DNA of 64,000 bases from Chitinophagaceae bacterium (GTDB taxonomy: Bacteria > Bacteroidota > Bacteroidia > Chitinophagales > Chitinophagaceae): contig JADKKJ010000011.1 in NCBI GenBank assembly GCA_016720565.1, positions 1,240,001 through 1,304,000 on the forward strand, given 5' to 3'. A model generated the notes under the pieces. That model was not told the DNA's origin, searched no databases, and worked only from the letters and a program-made list of their open reading frames with translations. This document shows positions 1-8,003 of the stretch, piece by piece (the stretch's first letter is position 1; each line of letters opens with the position of its first letter). A program made the translations under genes and the position numbers.

Positions 1-837
1 AGGGAATACCATATCCCAGCAATAACCGGTGATCAGTAAGGCAATGCCCATCACGAAAAGACCGCTGAGCATTTCAAAATTTTTGGCTCTTGACAATTCT
101 ATATTGCTGTCGGGACCAGAAACAAGCGAGAAACCTCCTTTCTTCTGTATATAATCGCCCACTAAATATCCAAAGATCACCTGCACGATGGCAGGCAACG
201 TACTCATGATCCCTTCGGGGTCAAATGGAATACCTTCTCCTTTATACATATGGGCCAGTCCTAAAACGGAACGGTCCACATCATTGCCAAACCAGCCTGT
301 CATGCTATAAGGATCCAGGGGATCTCCCAGTGTAAAACAAAGCACCCAATACAAAAGCAGTATGACCAGTCCCGCAAAGAAGGCGGCTCTTGGTTTCAGG
401 TAATAAATGATGATGGAAGCGAAAAAATAACAGAGGGCGATCCTTGCCAGTACACCCAGGATCCTTACTCCCTGCGGCATGCCCTTATCATCTACAAATT
501 CCCAGGGTTTGCCCACCAATCCATCGCCGCTGAATTTTACAAATGGCCACCAGGTTAGGAATAATCCGATGGCGAAGATGAGCAGGCTTCGCTTGCCCAC
601 TTTTTTCCAAAAAACCAGGTCACCTCCTTTTTCCAATCCGGGCATTACAAATGAAAGCGCGTTACCCACGGCAAACAGGAAGAACGGAAATACCAGGTCG
701 GTAGGGGTAAGTCCATGCCAGGGGGCATGTTCCAATGGACCGTAAATATGCGACCAGCTGCCGGGGTTATTTACAAGTATCATCAGGCAAACGGTGGCTC
801 CTCTGAATATATCGAGGGAATGGAATCGGGGTTTCAA
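1..837 (-). CDS. Heparan-alpha-glucosaminide N-acetyltransferase-like membrane acyltransferase (DUF5009/COG4299 type), partial
   Basis: Minus-strand frame open from the left edge of the window to a TTG codon at 837-835; an in-frame TAG lies just upstream, so TTG (or CTG at 843) must be the start. The first 279 residues are visible and the C-terminus is missing. Near the N-terminus it reads SLDIFRGATVCLMILVNNPG, then HAPWHGLTPTDLVFPFFLF, the signature of the HGSNAT/DUF5009 family, which moves acetyl groups across the membrane onto sugars in lysosomes; the bacterial role is unknown. Several hydrophobic segments follow, including one with LPAIVQVIFGYLVGDYI. It is divergent from the acetyltransferase at 868, with only 30 bp between starts. 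Family assignment is firm, substrate is not. Confidence 0.8.
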   Translation of the reverse strand, partial: MKPRFHSLDIFRGATVCLMILVNNPGSWSHIYGPLEHAPWHGLTPTDLVFPFFLFAVGNALSFVMPGLEKGGDLVFWKKVGKRSLLIFAIGLFLTWWPFVKFSGDGLVGKPWEFVDDKGMPQGVRILGVLARIALCYFFASIIIYYLKPRAAFFAGLVILLLYWVLCFTLGDPLDPYSMTGWFGNDVDRSVLGLAHMYKGEGIPFDPEGIMSTLPAIVQVIFGYLVGDYIQKKGGFSLVSGPDSNIELSRAKNFEMLSGLFVMGIALLITGYCWDMVFP

Positions 838-867
838 TGGCAGCTATTTAAAACTAAATGTACCAAA

Positions 868-1467
868 ATGAATTATTTTTCCACCATGGAAGGTAATTCT
901 CCTCAAATACATGCCTCTGCGATCATTGATCCGGGGGCAAAAATTGGAAATGGCAGCAGGATCTGGCATTTCGTACATATCATGCCCACTGCAGTGATCG
1001 GAGAGAATTGCGTGATCGGGCAAAATGCCTTTATCGATAATAGGGTCATTATTGGCAATGGCGTAAAGATCCAGAATAATGTTTCCGTATACAATGGAGT
1101 AACACTGGAGGACCAGGTTTTCATTGGGCCCTCCGTGGTTTTTACCAATGTGATCAATCCCCGCGCTTTCATTGAAAGGAAAAATGAATTCCAACCAACT
1201 TTAGTGACAAAAGGGGCCAGCATTCGCGCGAATGCTACTATCATTTGCGGCATCACCATTGGGGAATATGCCCTTATTGGAGCGGGTGCCCTGGTAGCCC
1301 GGTCGGTTCCTGCTTATGCACTGGTTAGGGGTAACCCGGCCAGGCAGGAAGGATGGGTAAGCCGTGCCGGCGCCCGCCTGGAATTTGGTCCACAAAATCA
1401 GGCGATTTGCCCACTCTCGGGGGAAATTTATGTGCAAAAAGAAAATAATGTGTTCCCCGCCAAATAG
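868..1467 (+). CDS. WlbB/WbpD-like hexapeptide-repeat N-acetyltransferase
   Basis: A 199-residue left-handed beta-helix acyltransferase. Repeats of the [LIV]-G-x-x-x-x type run from about residue 15 to 160 (IIDPGAKIGNGSRIWHFVHI, IGENCVIGQNAFIDNRVIIG), ending in VPAYALVRGNPAR, which is typical of the acetyltransferases acting on UDP-2-acetamido-3-amino-glucuronate (WlbB/WbpD). The frame stays open upstream to 715, but that part is antisense to the divergent acyltransferase gene. ATG 868 is therefore preferred, with ATG 886 (MEGNSPQIHAS) a close alternative. It lies just before the capsule promoter, separated from the operon by 172 bp. A second related acetyltransferase is at 29159. Confidence 0.8.
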   Translation: MNYFSTMEGNSPQIHASAIIDPGAKIGNGSRIWHFVHIMPTAVIGENCVIGQNAFIDNRVIIGNGVKIQNNVSVYNGVTLEDQVFIGPSVVFTNVINPRAFIERKNEFQPTLVTKGASIRANATIICGITIGEYALIGAGALVARSVPAYALVRGNPARQEGWVSRAGARLEFGPQNQAICPLSGEIYVQKENNVFPAK

Positions 1468-1514
1468 TTATTAACTCCTGTGGAATAAATACCTCATTTT
1501 TAGCGTATTTTATC

Positions 1515-1553
1515 TTAGTTCCACTCCCAACCATCTATTATATTTGCGTACGC
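1515..1553 (+). promoter_or_regulatory. Candidate Bacteroidota-type promoter for the polysaccharide operon
   Basis: TATATTTG at 1539-1546 matches the Bacteroidota -7 consensus TAnnTTTG exactly. A TTAG at 1515-1518 sits about where the TTG -33 element would be, so the upstream half is weak. The perfect palindrome GCGTACGC (1546-1553) overlaps the predicted start of transcription. The next gene, the antiterminator, begins at 1640, leaving an untranslated leader of roughly 85-90 nt. This is the only consensus-quality promoter I found ahead of the long gene run. The promoter call is inferred from the motif alone. Confidence 0.5.
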
Positions 1554-1639
1554 TGAGCAGTCATATTAAGGCTGTTTATAGTGTGTGGCTGCCAGTTCCG
1601 GAAAAAATTTATCTGTGACTGAGGTGGCGAAGCTATGCG

Positions 1640-2155
1640 ATGAAAGAGTCGGTTAAGAAATGGTTGGCCGTATATACCAGGCCCCGCTGGGAGAAAAAAG
1701 TAAATAAACTTTTTTTGGAGAAGGGGCTGGAATCCTACTGCCCGCTCAATAAAGTGCGCCGAAAATGGAGCGATCGCGTAAAACTCGTAGAAGAACCACT
1801 ATTCAAATCCTATGTCTTCGTTAAAGTGAATGAGGAAGACAGGGCAATAGTACGTATGACCACGGGCGCGATTAATTTTGTTTACTGGAATGGCAAACCC
1901 GCGGTAATTAAAGAAAGAGAGATCACAGCCATTCGCAAATTCCTGGATGAATATGAGAATGTGGAAGCCCGCCCACTTGAATTAAAAGTGAACCAGCGCG
2001 TAAGGGTAACGAAAGGAACCCTGATGGATCAGGAAGGAGAAGTGCTGGATGTGCGTCACAAGCTGGCCAAGGTGGCCATCGATAGCCTGGGCTATATTTT
2101 AATAGCATATATTGATAGAACTAAATTAACTTCGGTACACCCAAAATCGCATTAA
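1640..2155 (+). CDS. UpxY/NusG-family transcription antiterminator
   Basis: 171 residues. The N-terminal NGN domain (about 1-110) begins WLAVYTRPRWEKKVNKLF and contains FKSYVFVKVN, as in NusG/RfaH/UpxY proteins; a KOW-like segment (VNQRVRVTKGTLMDQEGEV) lies at about 118-140. In Bacteroides such specialised NusG paralogues are encoded first in capsule operons and prevent premature termination of the long transcript. The position here, first after the promoter and ahead of about 54 kb of co-directional genes, fits that job. The stop TAA overlaps the ATG of the next gene (TAATG), suggesting coupled translation. Antitermination target sequences in the leader could not be identified. Confidence 0.9.
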   Translation: MKESVKKWLAVYTRPRWEKKVNKLFLEKGLESYCPLNKVRRKWSDRVKLVEEPLFKSYVFVKVNEEDRAIVRMTTGAINFVYWNGKPAVIKEREITAIRKFLDEYENVEARPLELKVNQRVRVTKGTLMDQEGEVLDVRHKLAKVAIDSLGYILIAYIDRTKLTSVHPKSH

Positions 2156-2933
2156 TGAAATTCCAACGGGTCTTATTTTTTCATTGCTTACCGCCCTGTT
2201 TTTCTCCTGCAAAGGACCACAAAAGTTACCTACCTACCTTCAGCAGGTTTCTGATACCACCCAATTACCGGCGATGAATGCCCCTGAACTGATCATTCAG
2301 AAAGGTGATATTCTCACTATCCAGATCATGAGCCTCAGTACCAAACCAGAACAATCGGATGTTATCTATAACCAACCGGCCACTGTTGCTGCAGGCCAGT
2401 CAGGAGGAGGTTACCTTGTTGATAATGGCGGAAACATCCTACATCATCGCCTGGGCCTGATCCATGCCGAAGGAATGACACAAGCCCAACTGGCAGCCGA
2501 GCTCAAAAAAAGACTCACTGTGCCTGTGGAATTGCTAAGTGATCCTACTGTAGTCATCCGTCTTACAAATTTTAAAGTCACCCTGCTCGGTCAAGTCGGT
2601 CAGCAAGGAGTATTGTCTATTCCCACTGATAGGATTACAATATTACAAGCAATTGGCCTGGCCGGTGGTGTTACTGATTATGGGAAAATGACCGGCATAA
2701 AGATATTCAGGGAAAATAACGGGAAGCGGGAAGTGGGCTTTATTGATCTTTCCTCAAAAAAACTTTTTGAATCTCCTTTTTATTACCTGGTGCAGAATGA
2801 TATGGTGATCGTAGAGGAAACCACGAGGAAAATTAAAGAGGCCGAACAGGCTAAGACCATACAGAAAATATCCTTTGCTTTCACGCTGGTCACCGTTGCC
2901 GCAACAATGGCCAACCTTTTTATAAAAAACTAA
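2155..2933 (+). CDS. Wza-like polysaccharide export outer-membrane lipoprotein (start region frameshifted)
   Basis: The mature part, open from TTG 2184, has a Poly_export domain (APELIIQKGDILTIQIMS, then GGYLVDNGGNILHHRLGLI) followed by an SLBB-type domain (VTLLGQVGQQGVLSIP), and a C-terminal hydrophobic helix at about residues 228-246. It would form the outer-membrane export channel together with the Wzc-like kinase encoded next. ATG 2155 overlaps the antiterminator stop and starts M-K-F-Q-R-V-L-F-F, but this frame does not join the Wza frame. Adding one T to the T6 run at 2176-2181 would give MKFQRVLFFSLLTALFFSC, a textbook lipoprotein signal. Otherwise only TTG 2184 or an ATT start is available. 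Confidence 0.85.
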
Positions 2934-2955
2934 TTTCAAATAATTCTCCCCTTAC

Positions 2956-5370
2956 ATGCAAGAACCGTCAACTAACGGAGTTTCGAATACGAATAAATCA
3001 GAACTCTGGAGCCTGAGTCTCCGGGATCTTTTTTATAAGTACGTACGCTTCCTGCCGATCTTCGTATTGTCGGTGGCATTGGCTTTATTTGGCGCATACG
3101 CCTACCTGCGCTATGCCACTCCTATATACAGTACCCAGTCTACCATGGTTATAAAAACCAGTGACCCTAACGGCAGAAATGATAAATATGATGACATATT
3201 TGGCGGTGGCAAAAGCTCCAATATTCAAAGTGAGATCGAGGTACTGAAGTCAAAAGGACTGATGGCAAGGGTGGTTCAAAAGAAAAACCTGCAGTATAGC
3301 TATTTTATAAAGGGACAGATCAAATCCCAGGATATTTATAAGCAAACTCCTTTTAAACTTACCACCATCGCGCTGGCCGATTCGGGTTACGGATTTACCC
3401 TGAAATTGAAATTTAACAAGGATGGCAGTTTTAAAATAAATAAGGATCCGGTTTCTATTCCGCTGGGAAGGGAATTCCGTAACCAGTTTGGTGTTTTCCA
3501 GGTAGACAGGGTGGGGAATAATAAATTCTCCTCTGCATTATATACCATTGTTTATTCTCCTACCGCCCAGGCCGCTTCGGCCTTTGCGGGCGCTATTGTG
3601 GTCACGCCAAAATCGCTGGGTACCGGCATTATCAATATCAGTATGCAAAGTACCAGTCCTATGCTGGCGGCAGATGTGATCAATCAATTGATGACCGATT
3701 ATGGTGATTACACGAAAGAATTAAAGAACCGGACAGCCGATTCTACCCTTGCATTTATTGACGGCCGTATGGCTTTATTGGGCAAGGAGCTGGATTCTGT
3801 GCAGGATAGATTATTAGCTTATACGCAGGCCAATAACCTGATCAATATGGAGCGTCAGTCTGATGCTTTCTTTAATAATATCAGTGAGGCGGATAGGGCC
3901 ATAAACGACCTGCAATTACAGATGAACACTGCGGATTTTGTGGAAGCCTACCTTGGAGATCAGAAAAATTCCAATAGCCAGGTATTGGTCCCCTCCTCCC
4001 TGGGGCTAAGCGACGCCACCTTAAATGGATTGATCGCACAATACAACCAATTACAGCTGCAAAGGCAGGCGCTAAAGGAAGCTAATATCCCGGCAAATAA
4101 TCCTGTCCGGATTGAGATGAATATGCAGGTGGAAAAAATTCGCGTCAACCTGCTGGAAAACCTGGCCAATATCAAACGCTCTTTTGTGAAAATTATGGGA
4201 ACCAAAAGGAGTAATAGCAGTGTCGCCCAGCAGCAATTGCAGGTGATGCCTGCAAAAGAAAGAGGCTATTTTGAGATCAAGCGACAGGTGGAAATGAAGC
4301 AGGCGATCTTTACCCTGCTTCAGCAAAAAAGAGAGGAGACAGCCATCTCTAAAGCGGCCACTGTCGGCAATTCCCAGATCGTGGAATACGCTTATGTGTC
4401 CAACACGCCTATCAGTCCGCAACGAAAAAATATTCAGATCATCGCTATACTGGCAGGACTGGCTATTCCTGCGCTGTTTATTTTTGGTGCCGAATTATTC
4501 AATGATAAAGTGACCACTCGTTTTGATGTGGAAAAGATCACCGATGCACCTATTCTGGGTGAAGTAGGACATTCTTTCTCAGGCAAAGCACTGATCGTAA
4601 ATAAAACAACCCGTAGCATGGTAGCGGAACAGTTCCGCATCATCCGATCAAATCTTCAATACATCATTGGTCAGAAAGAGAAGAATACGATCATGGTGAC
4701 CTCCTCTTTCAGCGGAGAGGGTAAGTCCTTTGTAAGCCTGAACATAGCTTCTGTGATGGCCCTGGCGGGTAAAAAGACCATCATCCTGGAATTAGATATA
4801 CGGAAGCCAAAAATTATCAGTGGTTTAAATATGCCCAAAGGGCCGGGGCTTACCAATTACCTGATCGGTAAAAGCGATCTGGACGAATTGATCCAACCGG
4901 TTCCCGACATGGAGAATCTTTTTGTTTTGGGTTGTGGTCCCGTTCCTCCCAATCCAGCTGAATTATTGCTTGATCCAAAAGTGGAGGAAATGTTTAAACA
5001 TCTCCAGGCGAAATTCGATGTGGTGGTGATCGATACCGCTCCTGTGGGAATGGTGAGCGATGCACAGACCCTGGGTAAATTTGCCGATTGCAGTCTTTAT
5101 ATCGTTCGCCAGGGATATACGTTCAAAAAACAAATCACCCTCGTAGATGAATTCTACCTGGAAAATAAATTACCTCATGTGGCCATTATTATCAACGACG
5201 TGAAGATCAAAGCTGGTTATGGTTATTACGGCTATGGCCGTTATGGCTATGGACATGGGTATGGTTATGGCTATGGTTCTTATTATGAAGAAGAAACAGC
5301 GCCTCCGTCAATGCTGGAAAGGGCCATTGATAAGTTGAATCCTTTCAACAAAGGTTCCAAAAAGAAATAA
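2956..5370 (+). CDS. Wzc-like polysaccharide co-polymerase and BY-type tyrosine kinase
   Basis: 804 residues. An N-terminal Wzz domain is bounded by membrane helices at about 35-55 and 493-513, with coiled-coil periplasmic sequence between them. The cytoplasmic kinase has Walker A SSFSGEGKS (about 582-590), Walker A' ELDIRKP (about 611) and Walker B VVVIDTAP (about 691). A C-terminal cluster of eleven tyrosines in Gly-Tyr repeats (about 752-774) is the expected autophosphorylation tail, followed by a Lys-rich end. In this family autophosphorylation cycles control chain length and export through Wza. The cognate PHP-type phosphatase is probably the gene at 55925. It lies 22 bp after wza and 2 bp before the epimerase. 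Confidence 0.93.
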   Translation: MQEPSTNGVSNTNKSELWSLSLRDLFYKYVRFLPIFVLSVALALFGAYAYLRYATPIYSTQSTMVIKTSDPNGRNDKYDDIFGGGKSSNIQSEIEVLKSKGLMARVVQKKNLQYSYFIKGQIKSQDIYKQTPFKLTTIALADSGYGFTLKLKFNKDGSFKINKDPVSIPLGREFRNQFGVFQVDRVGNNKFSSALYTIVYSPTAQAASAFAGAIVVTPKSLGTGIINISMQSTSPMLAADVINQLMTDYGDYTKELKNRTADSTLAFIDGRMALLGKELDSVQDRLLAYTQANNLINMERQSDAFFNNISEADRAINDLQLQMNTADFVEAYLGDQKNSNSQVLVPSSLGLSDATLNGLIAQYNQLQLQRQALKEANIPANNPVRIEMNMQVEKIRVNLLENLANIKRSFVKIMGTKRSNSSVAQQQLQVMPAKERGYFEIKRQVEMKQAIFTLLQQKREETAISKAATVGNSQIVEYAYVSNTPISPQRKNIQIIAILAGLAIPALFIFGAELFNDKVTTRFDVEKITDAPILGEVGHSFSGKALIVNKTTRSMVAEQFRIIRSNLQYIIGQKEKNTIMVTSSFSGEGKSFVSLNIASVMALAGKKTIILELDIRKPKIISGLNMPKGPGLTNYLIGKSDLDELIQPVPDMENLFVLGCGPVPPNPAELLLDPKVEEMFKHLQAKFDVVVIDTAPVGMVSDAQTLGKFADCSLYIVRQGYTFKKQITLVDEFYLENKLPHVAIIINDVKIKAGYGYYGYGRYGYGHGYGYGYGSYYEEETAPPSMLERAIDKLNPFNKGSKKK

Positions 5371-5372
5371 TA

Positions 5373-6330
5373 ATGCGTGTTCTTGTTACAGGAGGAGCCG
5401 GTTTCATTGGCTCCAATCTGGTTGGCGCTCTGCTTCGCGATGAGCGTATCCGGTTCGTAAGGGTCATGGATAACCTGGCTACCGGGTCTCTATCCAATAT
5501 TTCATCCTATATGAATGATCCCCGCTTTGAATTTATGGAAGCGGACATTCGCGATTTTGAACAGTGTATGAAAGCCTGTGAAGGGATCGATGCGATCAGT
5601 CACCAGGCCGCCCTGGGTTCGGTGCCAAGAAGTATCGATGATCCTATTACCACCAATAATGTAAATATTACCGGCGCCCTGAATGTTTTTACAGCGGCGA
5701 ATAAACAGGGAATTAAAAGAATAGTATATGCGGCCAGTTCTTCTACCTATGGAGATCATGCGGCTCTTCCCAAAGTAGAGGACCGTATTGGCCGGCCTCT
5801 TTCTCCCTATGCCATCACTAAATACGTAAATGAATTATACGCGCAGGTCTATGCGGATCTTTTTCAAATGGAACCCATAGGACTTCGCTATTTCAACATA
5901 TTCGGACCCAGGCAAAATCCTAAAGGCGCCTATGCCGCGGTGATCCCTTTATTCGCGCAGGCACTTATCGATCATAAGCCGCCAAAGATCAATGGCGATG
6001 GAAGACATAGCCGCGACTTCACTTATGTAGACAATGCGGTGCAGGCAAATATACTAGCGCTATTTACTGAAAATAAAGAGGCAGTTAACCAGGTATATAA
6101 TATCGCCTGCGGTCACCAAACTTCGTTGAATGAATTGTTTCAATCATTTGCGTGATCAGGCAGGTACTGATCTTGAGCCTATTCATGGACCTGAGCGTAA
6201 AGGCGATGTACTTCATAGCTTGGCAGACATCACAAAAGCGAAGAATCTCCTGGGCTATGAAGTGAAAGTGAGTGTGGAAGAAGGACTAAGGAAAACTTTT
6301 GATTGGTATAAGGAGAAGTTGAGCTGTTGA
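5373..6330 (+). pseudogene. UDP-N-acetylglucosamine 4-epimerase-like SDR (WbpP type), frameshifted
   Basis: An extended SDR epimerase starting MRVLVTGGAGFIGSNLVGAL (Gly-rich NAD site), with catalytic YAITK at about residue 146 and the WbpP-like segments HQAALGSVPRS and RYFNIFGPRQNP. The first frame ends at 6155 after SLNELFQSFA. The remainder (RDQAGTDLEPIHGPERKGDV to the end) continues in the +1 frame and stops at 6330, so one surplus base, or two missing ones, lies near 6144-6152. Restored length is about 319 residues, normal for the family. The last residues (KLSC, stop) are encoded by the start of an octamer array, so the native 3' end may have been replaced. Either a sequencing indel or a real lesion. 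Confidence 0.82.
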
Positions 6331-6384
6331 GCTGTTGAGGGGTTGAGAAATGGTTGAGCTGTTGAGCTGTGGAGGGGTTGAGAG
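6318..6384 (+). repeat. GTTGAGNN octamer array, left arm
   Basis: Eight near-identical octamers: GTTGAGCT twice, GTTGAGGG, GTTGAGAA, a 3-bp break, GTTGAGCT twice, GTGGAGGG and GTTGAGAG. The array begins inside the last codons of the epimerase. Its complement is the CTCAACNN array found in rmlB at 6869, so the two form an inverted pair around the S23-like gene. Because 8 is not a multiple of 3 and each unit contains TGA, all three forward frames stop within three units. Confidence 0.9.
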
Positions 6385-6409
6385 ATAACTGGATAGTATC
6401 AGGAGTACA

Positions 6410-6775
6410 TTATGAATCGGAAAGGGTGGAGTTACGAAGGGTATTTAATCTTGAAGTGATGAATTCGAAATCTTCTCTAAGTGCAACGAGATCCTCCTGT
6501 TTTATCCATTTTAATTCATAGGCGATCAGAATTTGATTCAGGGCTTCAACAAGACTTCCGTAGGCAATAGTATAAAAATGAGCCTGGTCTTTTTTGGATT
6601 TCCTGGTGCTGCCTTCGGCAATATTTGAACAAACCGAAATAATGGCTCTTTTAACCTGACTGGCCATTCCATATTTTTCAGAGTCGGGAAAACTTTTTGT
6701 AACTGTATAGATCTTAACCGCTAATTGTTTCGACAAGTTCCAAACCCTTAGGTTTTCAAATGAATAAGTATACAT
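6410..6775 (-). CDS. S23/23S rRNA intervening-sequence-type four-helix bundle protein
   Basis: 121 residues. It contains FENLRVWNLSKQLAVKIYTVT, the conserved start of the four-helix-bundle family TIGR02436, then the core IISVCSNIAEGSTRKSKKD and FYTIAYGSLVEALNQI. Members were first noticed as ORFs inside 23S rRNA intervening sequences; the family is structurally related to the Avd accessory protein of diversity-generating retroelements. Their function is unknown, although RNA or DNA binding is often suspected. It is the only minus-strand gene within the polysaccharide locus and lies between inverted octamer arrays. The stop is 25 bp from the left array. No reverse transcriptase or rRNA is nearby. 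Confidence 0.85.
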   Translation of the reverse strand: MYTYSFENLRVWNLSKQLAVKIYTVTKSFPDSEKYGMASQVKRAIISVCSNIAEGSTRKSKKDQAHFYTIAYGSLVEALNQILIAYELKWIKQEDLVALREDFEFITSRLNTLRNSTLSDS

Positions 6776-6798
6776 GATAATGATTTTGGATAAATTTA

Positions 6799-6826
6799 GT
6801 TTCTTGCAATATTTAATTCAAGAAAC
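6799..6826. promoter_or_regulatory. Perfect inverted repeat between the S23-like gene and rmlB
   Basis: GTTTCTTG (6799-6806) and CAAGAAAC (6819-6826) form a perfect 8-bp inverted repeat with a 12-bp AT-rich loop. It sits in the divergent intergenic region, 20 bp before the rmlB ATG and 23 bp before the S23-like gene start. It could be an operator or an mRNA hairpin in the rmlB leader. No protein can be assigned to it. Confidence 0.45.
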
Positions 6827-6846
6827 GGACAAATCTTAGTCGACTA

Positions 6847-8001
6847 ATGCAAAACACGAACTTGGACTCTCAACAGCTCAACAGCTCAACAGCTCAACCA
6901 ACAGCTAGTTCAGCAGCTCAACCCAGAACCATTATAATTACCGGAGGCGCCGGCTTTATCGGCTCACATGTGGTTAGATTATTTGTAAAGAAATACCCGG
7001 ATTACACCATCATCAATCTCGATGCACTGACCTATGCAGGTAACCTGGAAAATCTCAGGGATATTGAAAACAGCGCTAATTATATTTTTGAAAAAGCCAA
7101 TATTCTTGATGCAGATGCCATCGAAGCTATTTTTTCAAAATATCAGCCTGATGGTGTTATCCATCTCGCCGCCGAATCACATGTTGACCGTTCCATTTTA
7201 TCGCCACTTGATTTTGTGTACACAAATGTCATTGGCACAGTCAACTTATTGAATGCCGCAAAAAAATGCTGGCAGGATTCTATCTCAACAGCTCAACAGC
7301 TCAACAGCTCAACTATTTCTCCCCGTTTCCATCACGTCTCTACCGATGAAGTATTCGGTGCTTTAGGAAAAACCGGCCTCTTCACAGAAAAAACCCCCTA
7401 CGATCCGCATTCCCCATACAGTGCATCAAAGGCCGCTTCGGATCATTTTGTAAGAGCCTATCATGATACCTATGGATTACCCGTGGTGATCACGAATTGC
7501 TCCAATAATTATGGACCCAATCATTTTCCGGAAAAACTGATTCCACTATTCATCAATAATATCATTCAGCGTAAACCGTTGCCGGTTTATGGCGATGGAA
7601 AATATACCCGCGACTGGCTTTATGTGATCGATCATGCCCGCGCCATTGATGAGGTATTCCATCGCGGAAAGAATGGTGATACCTATGCGGTAGGCGGTTT
7701 CAATGAATGGCAGAATATTGACCTGGTCAAACTGCTTTGTAAACTGATGGACCAGAAACTGGGAAGAACAGCGGGGGAAAGCGAGACCCTGCTCAGTTAT
7801 GTAAAAGACCGACCTGGTCACGACCTTCGTTATGCTATTGATGCATCGAAGATCAATAAAGAACTGGGCTGGGCCCCATCCGTCACCTTCGAAGAAGGGC
7901 TTAGTAATACTATCGATTGGTATTTAGAAAATAAGGATTGGCTATCAAATGTGACTTCCGGCGCCTATACTCAATATTATGAAAAGCAGTATGCTCAATA
8001 A
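6847..8001 (+). CDS. rmlB: dTDP-glucose 4,6-dehydratase with octamer-encoded insertions
   Basis: 384 residues. The RmlB core starts at about residue 28 with TIIITGGAGFIGSHVVRLF and includes HLAAESHVDRSI, HHVSTDEVFGALG and YSASKAASDH (catalytic Tyr/Lys), then NCSNNYGPNHFPEK, all diagnostic of dTDP-glucose 4,6-dehydratase. It makes dTDP-4-keto-6-deoxyglucose, the precursor for WecE and the FdtA route. Two stretches are not normal for the family: an N-terminal tail of about 26 residues and an insertion near residues 146-158. Both read QQLNSSTA because they are translated CTCAACAG octamers (6869-6900 and 7284-7315). The insertion falls in a loop before the HHVSTDE strand, so activity may survive. 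Confidence 0.93.
   Translation: MQNTNLDSQQLNSSTAQPTASSAAQPRTIIITGGAGFIGSHVVRLFVKKYPDYTIINLDALTYAGNLENLRDIENSANYIFEKANILDADAIEAIFSKYQPDGVIHLAAESHVDRSILSPLDFVYTNVIGTVNLLNAAKKCWQDSISTAQQLNSSTISPRFHHVSTDEVFGALGKTGLFTEKTPYDPHSPYSASKAASDHFVRAYHDTYGLPVVITNCSNNYGPNHFPEKLIPLFINNIIQRKPLPVYGDGKYTRDWLYVIDHARAIDEVFHRGKNGDTYAVGGFNEWQNIDLVKLLCKLMDQKLGRTAGESETLLSYVKDRPGHDLRYAIDASKINKELGWAPSVTFEEGLSNTIDWYLENKDWLSNVTSGAYTQYYEKQYAQ
6869..6924 (+). repeat. CTCAACNN octamer array inside the rmlB 5' end
   Basis: CTCAACAG three times and CTCAACCA in tandem (6869-6900), a degenerate stretch, then CTCAACCC (6917-6924). It is translated as part of the extra N-terminal tail of RmlB. It is the inverted partner of the GTTGAG array at 6318-6384. 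Gain or loss of one unit would shift the rmlB frame. Confidence 0.9.
7284..7315 (+). repeat. CTCAACNN octamer array in the middle of rmlB
   Basis: Four tandem octamers (CTCAACAG three times, then CTCAACTA) inside the coding sequence, encoding an Ala/Gln/Leu/Asn/Ser/Thr stretch. It is an internal insertion relative to usual RmlB proteins, placed between the KCWQDS helix and the HHVSTDE strand. Confidence 0.9.
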
Positions 8002-8003
8002 TT

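Noticed and set aside
715..867. N-terminal extension of the acetyltransferase from ATG 715
   Set aside because: This part is the antisense of the divergent acyltransferase coding sequence with clear family motifs; the hexapeptide protein begins at 868 or 886.
6318..7315. A CRISPR array or a diversity-generating retroelement
   Set aside because: Repeats are 8 bp in direct tandem without unique spacers, and there is no cas gene, reverse transcriptase or template/variable repeat pair; the S23-like protein alone is not evidence of a retroelement.
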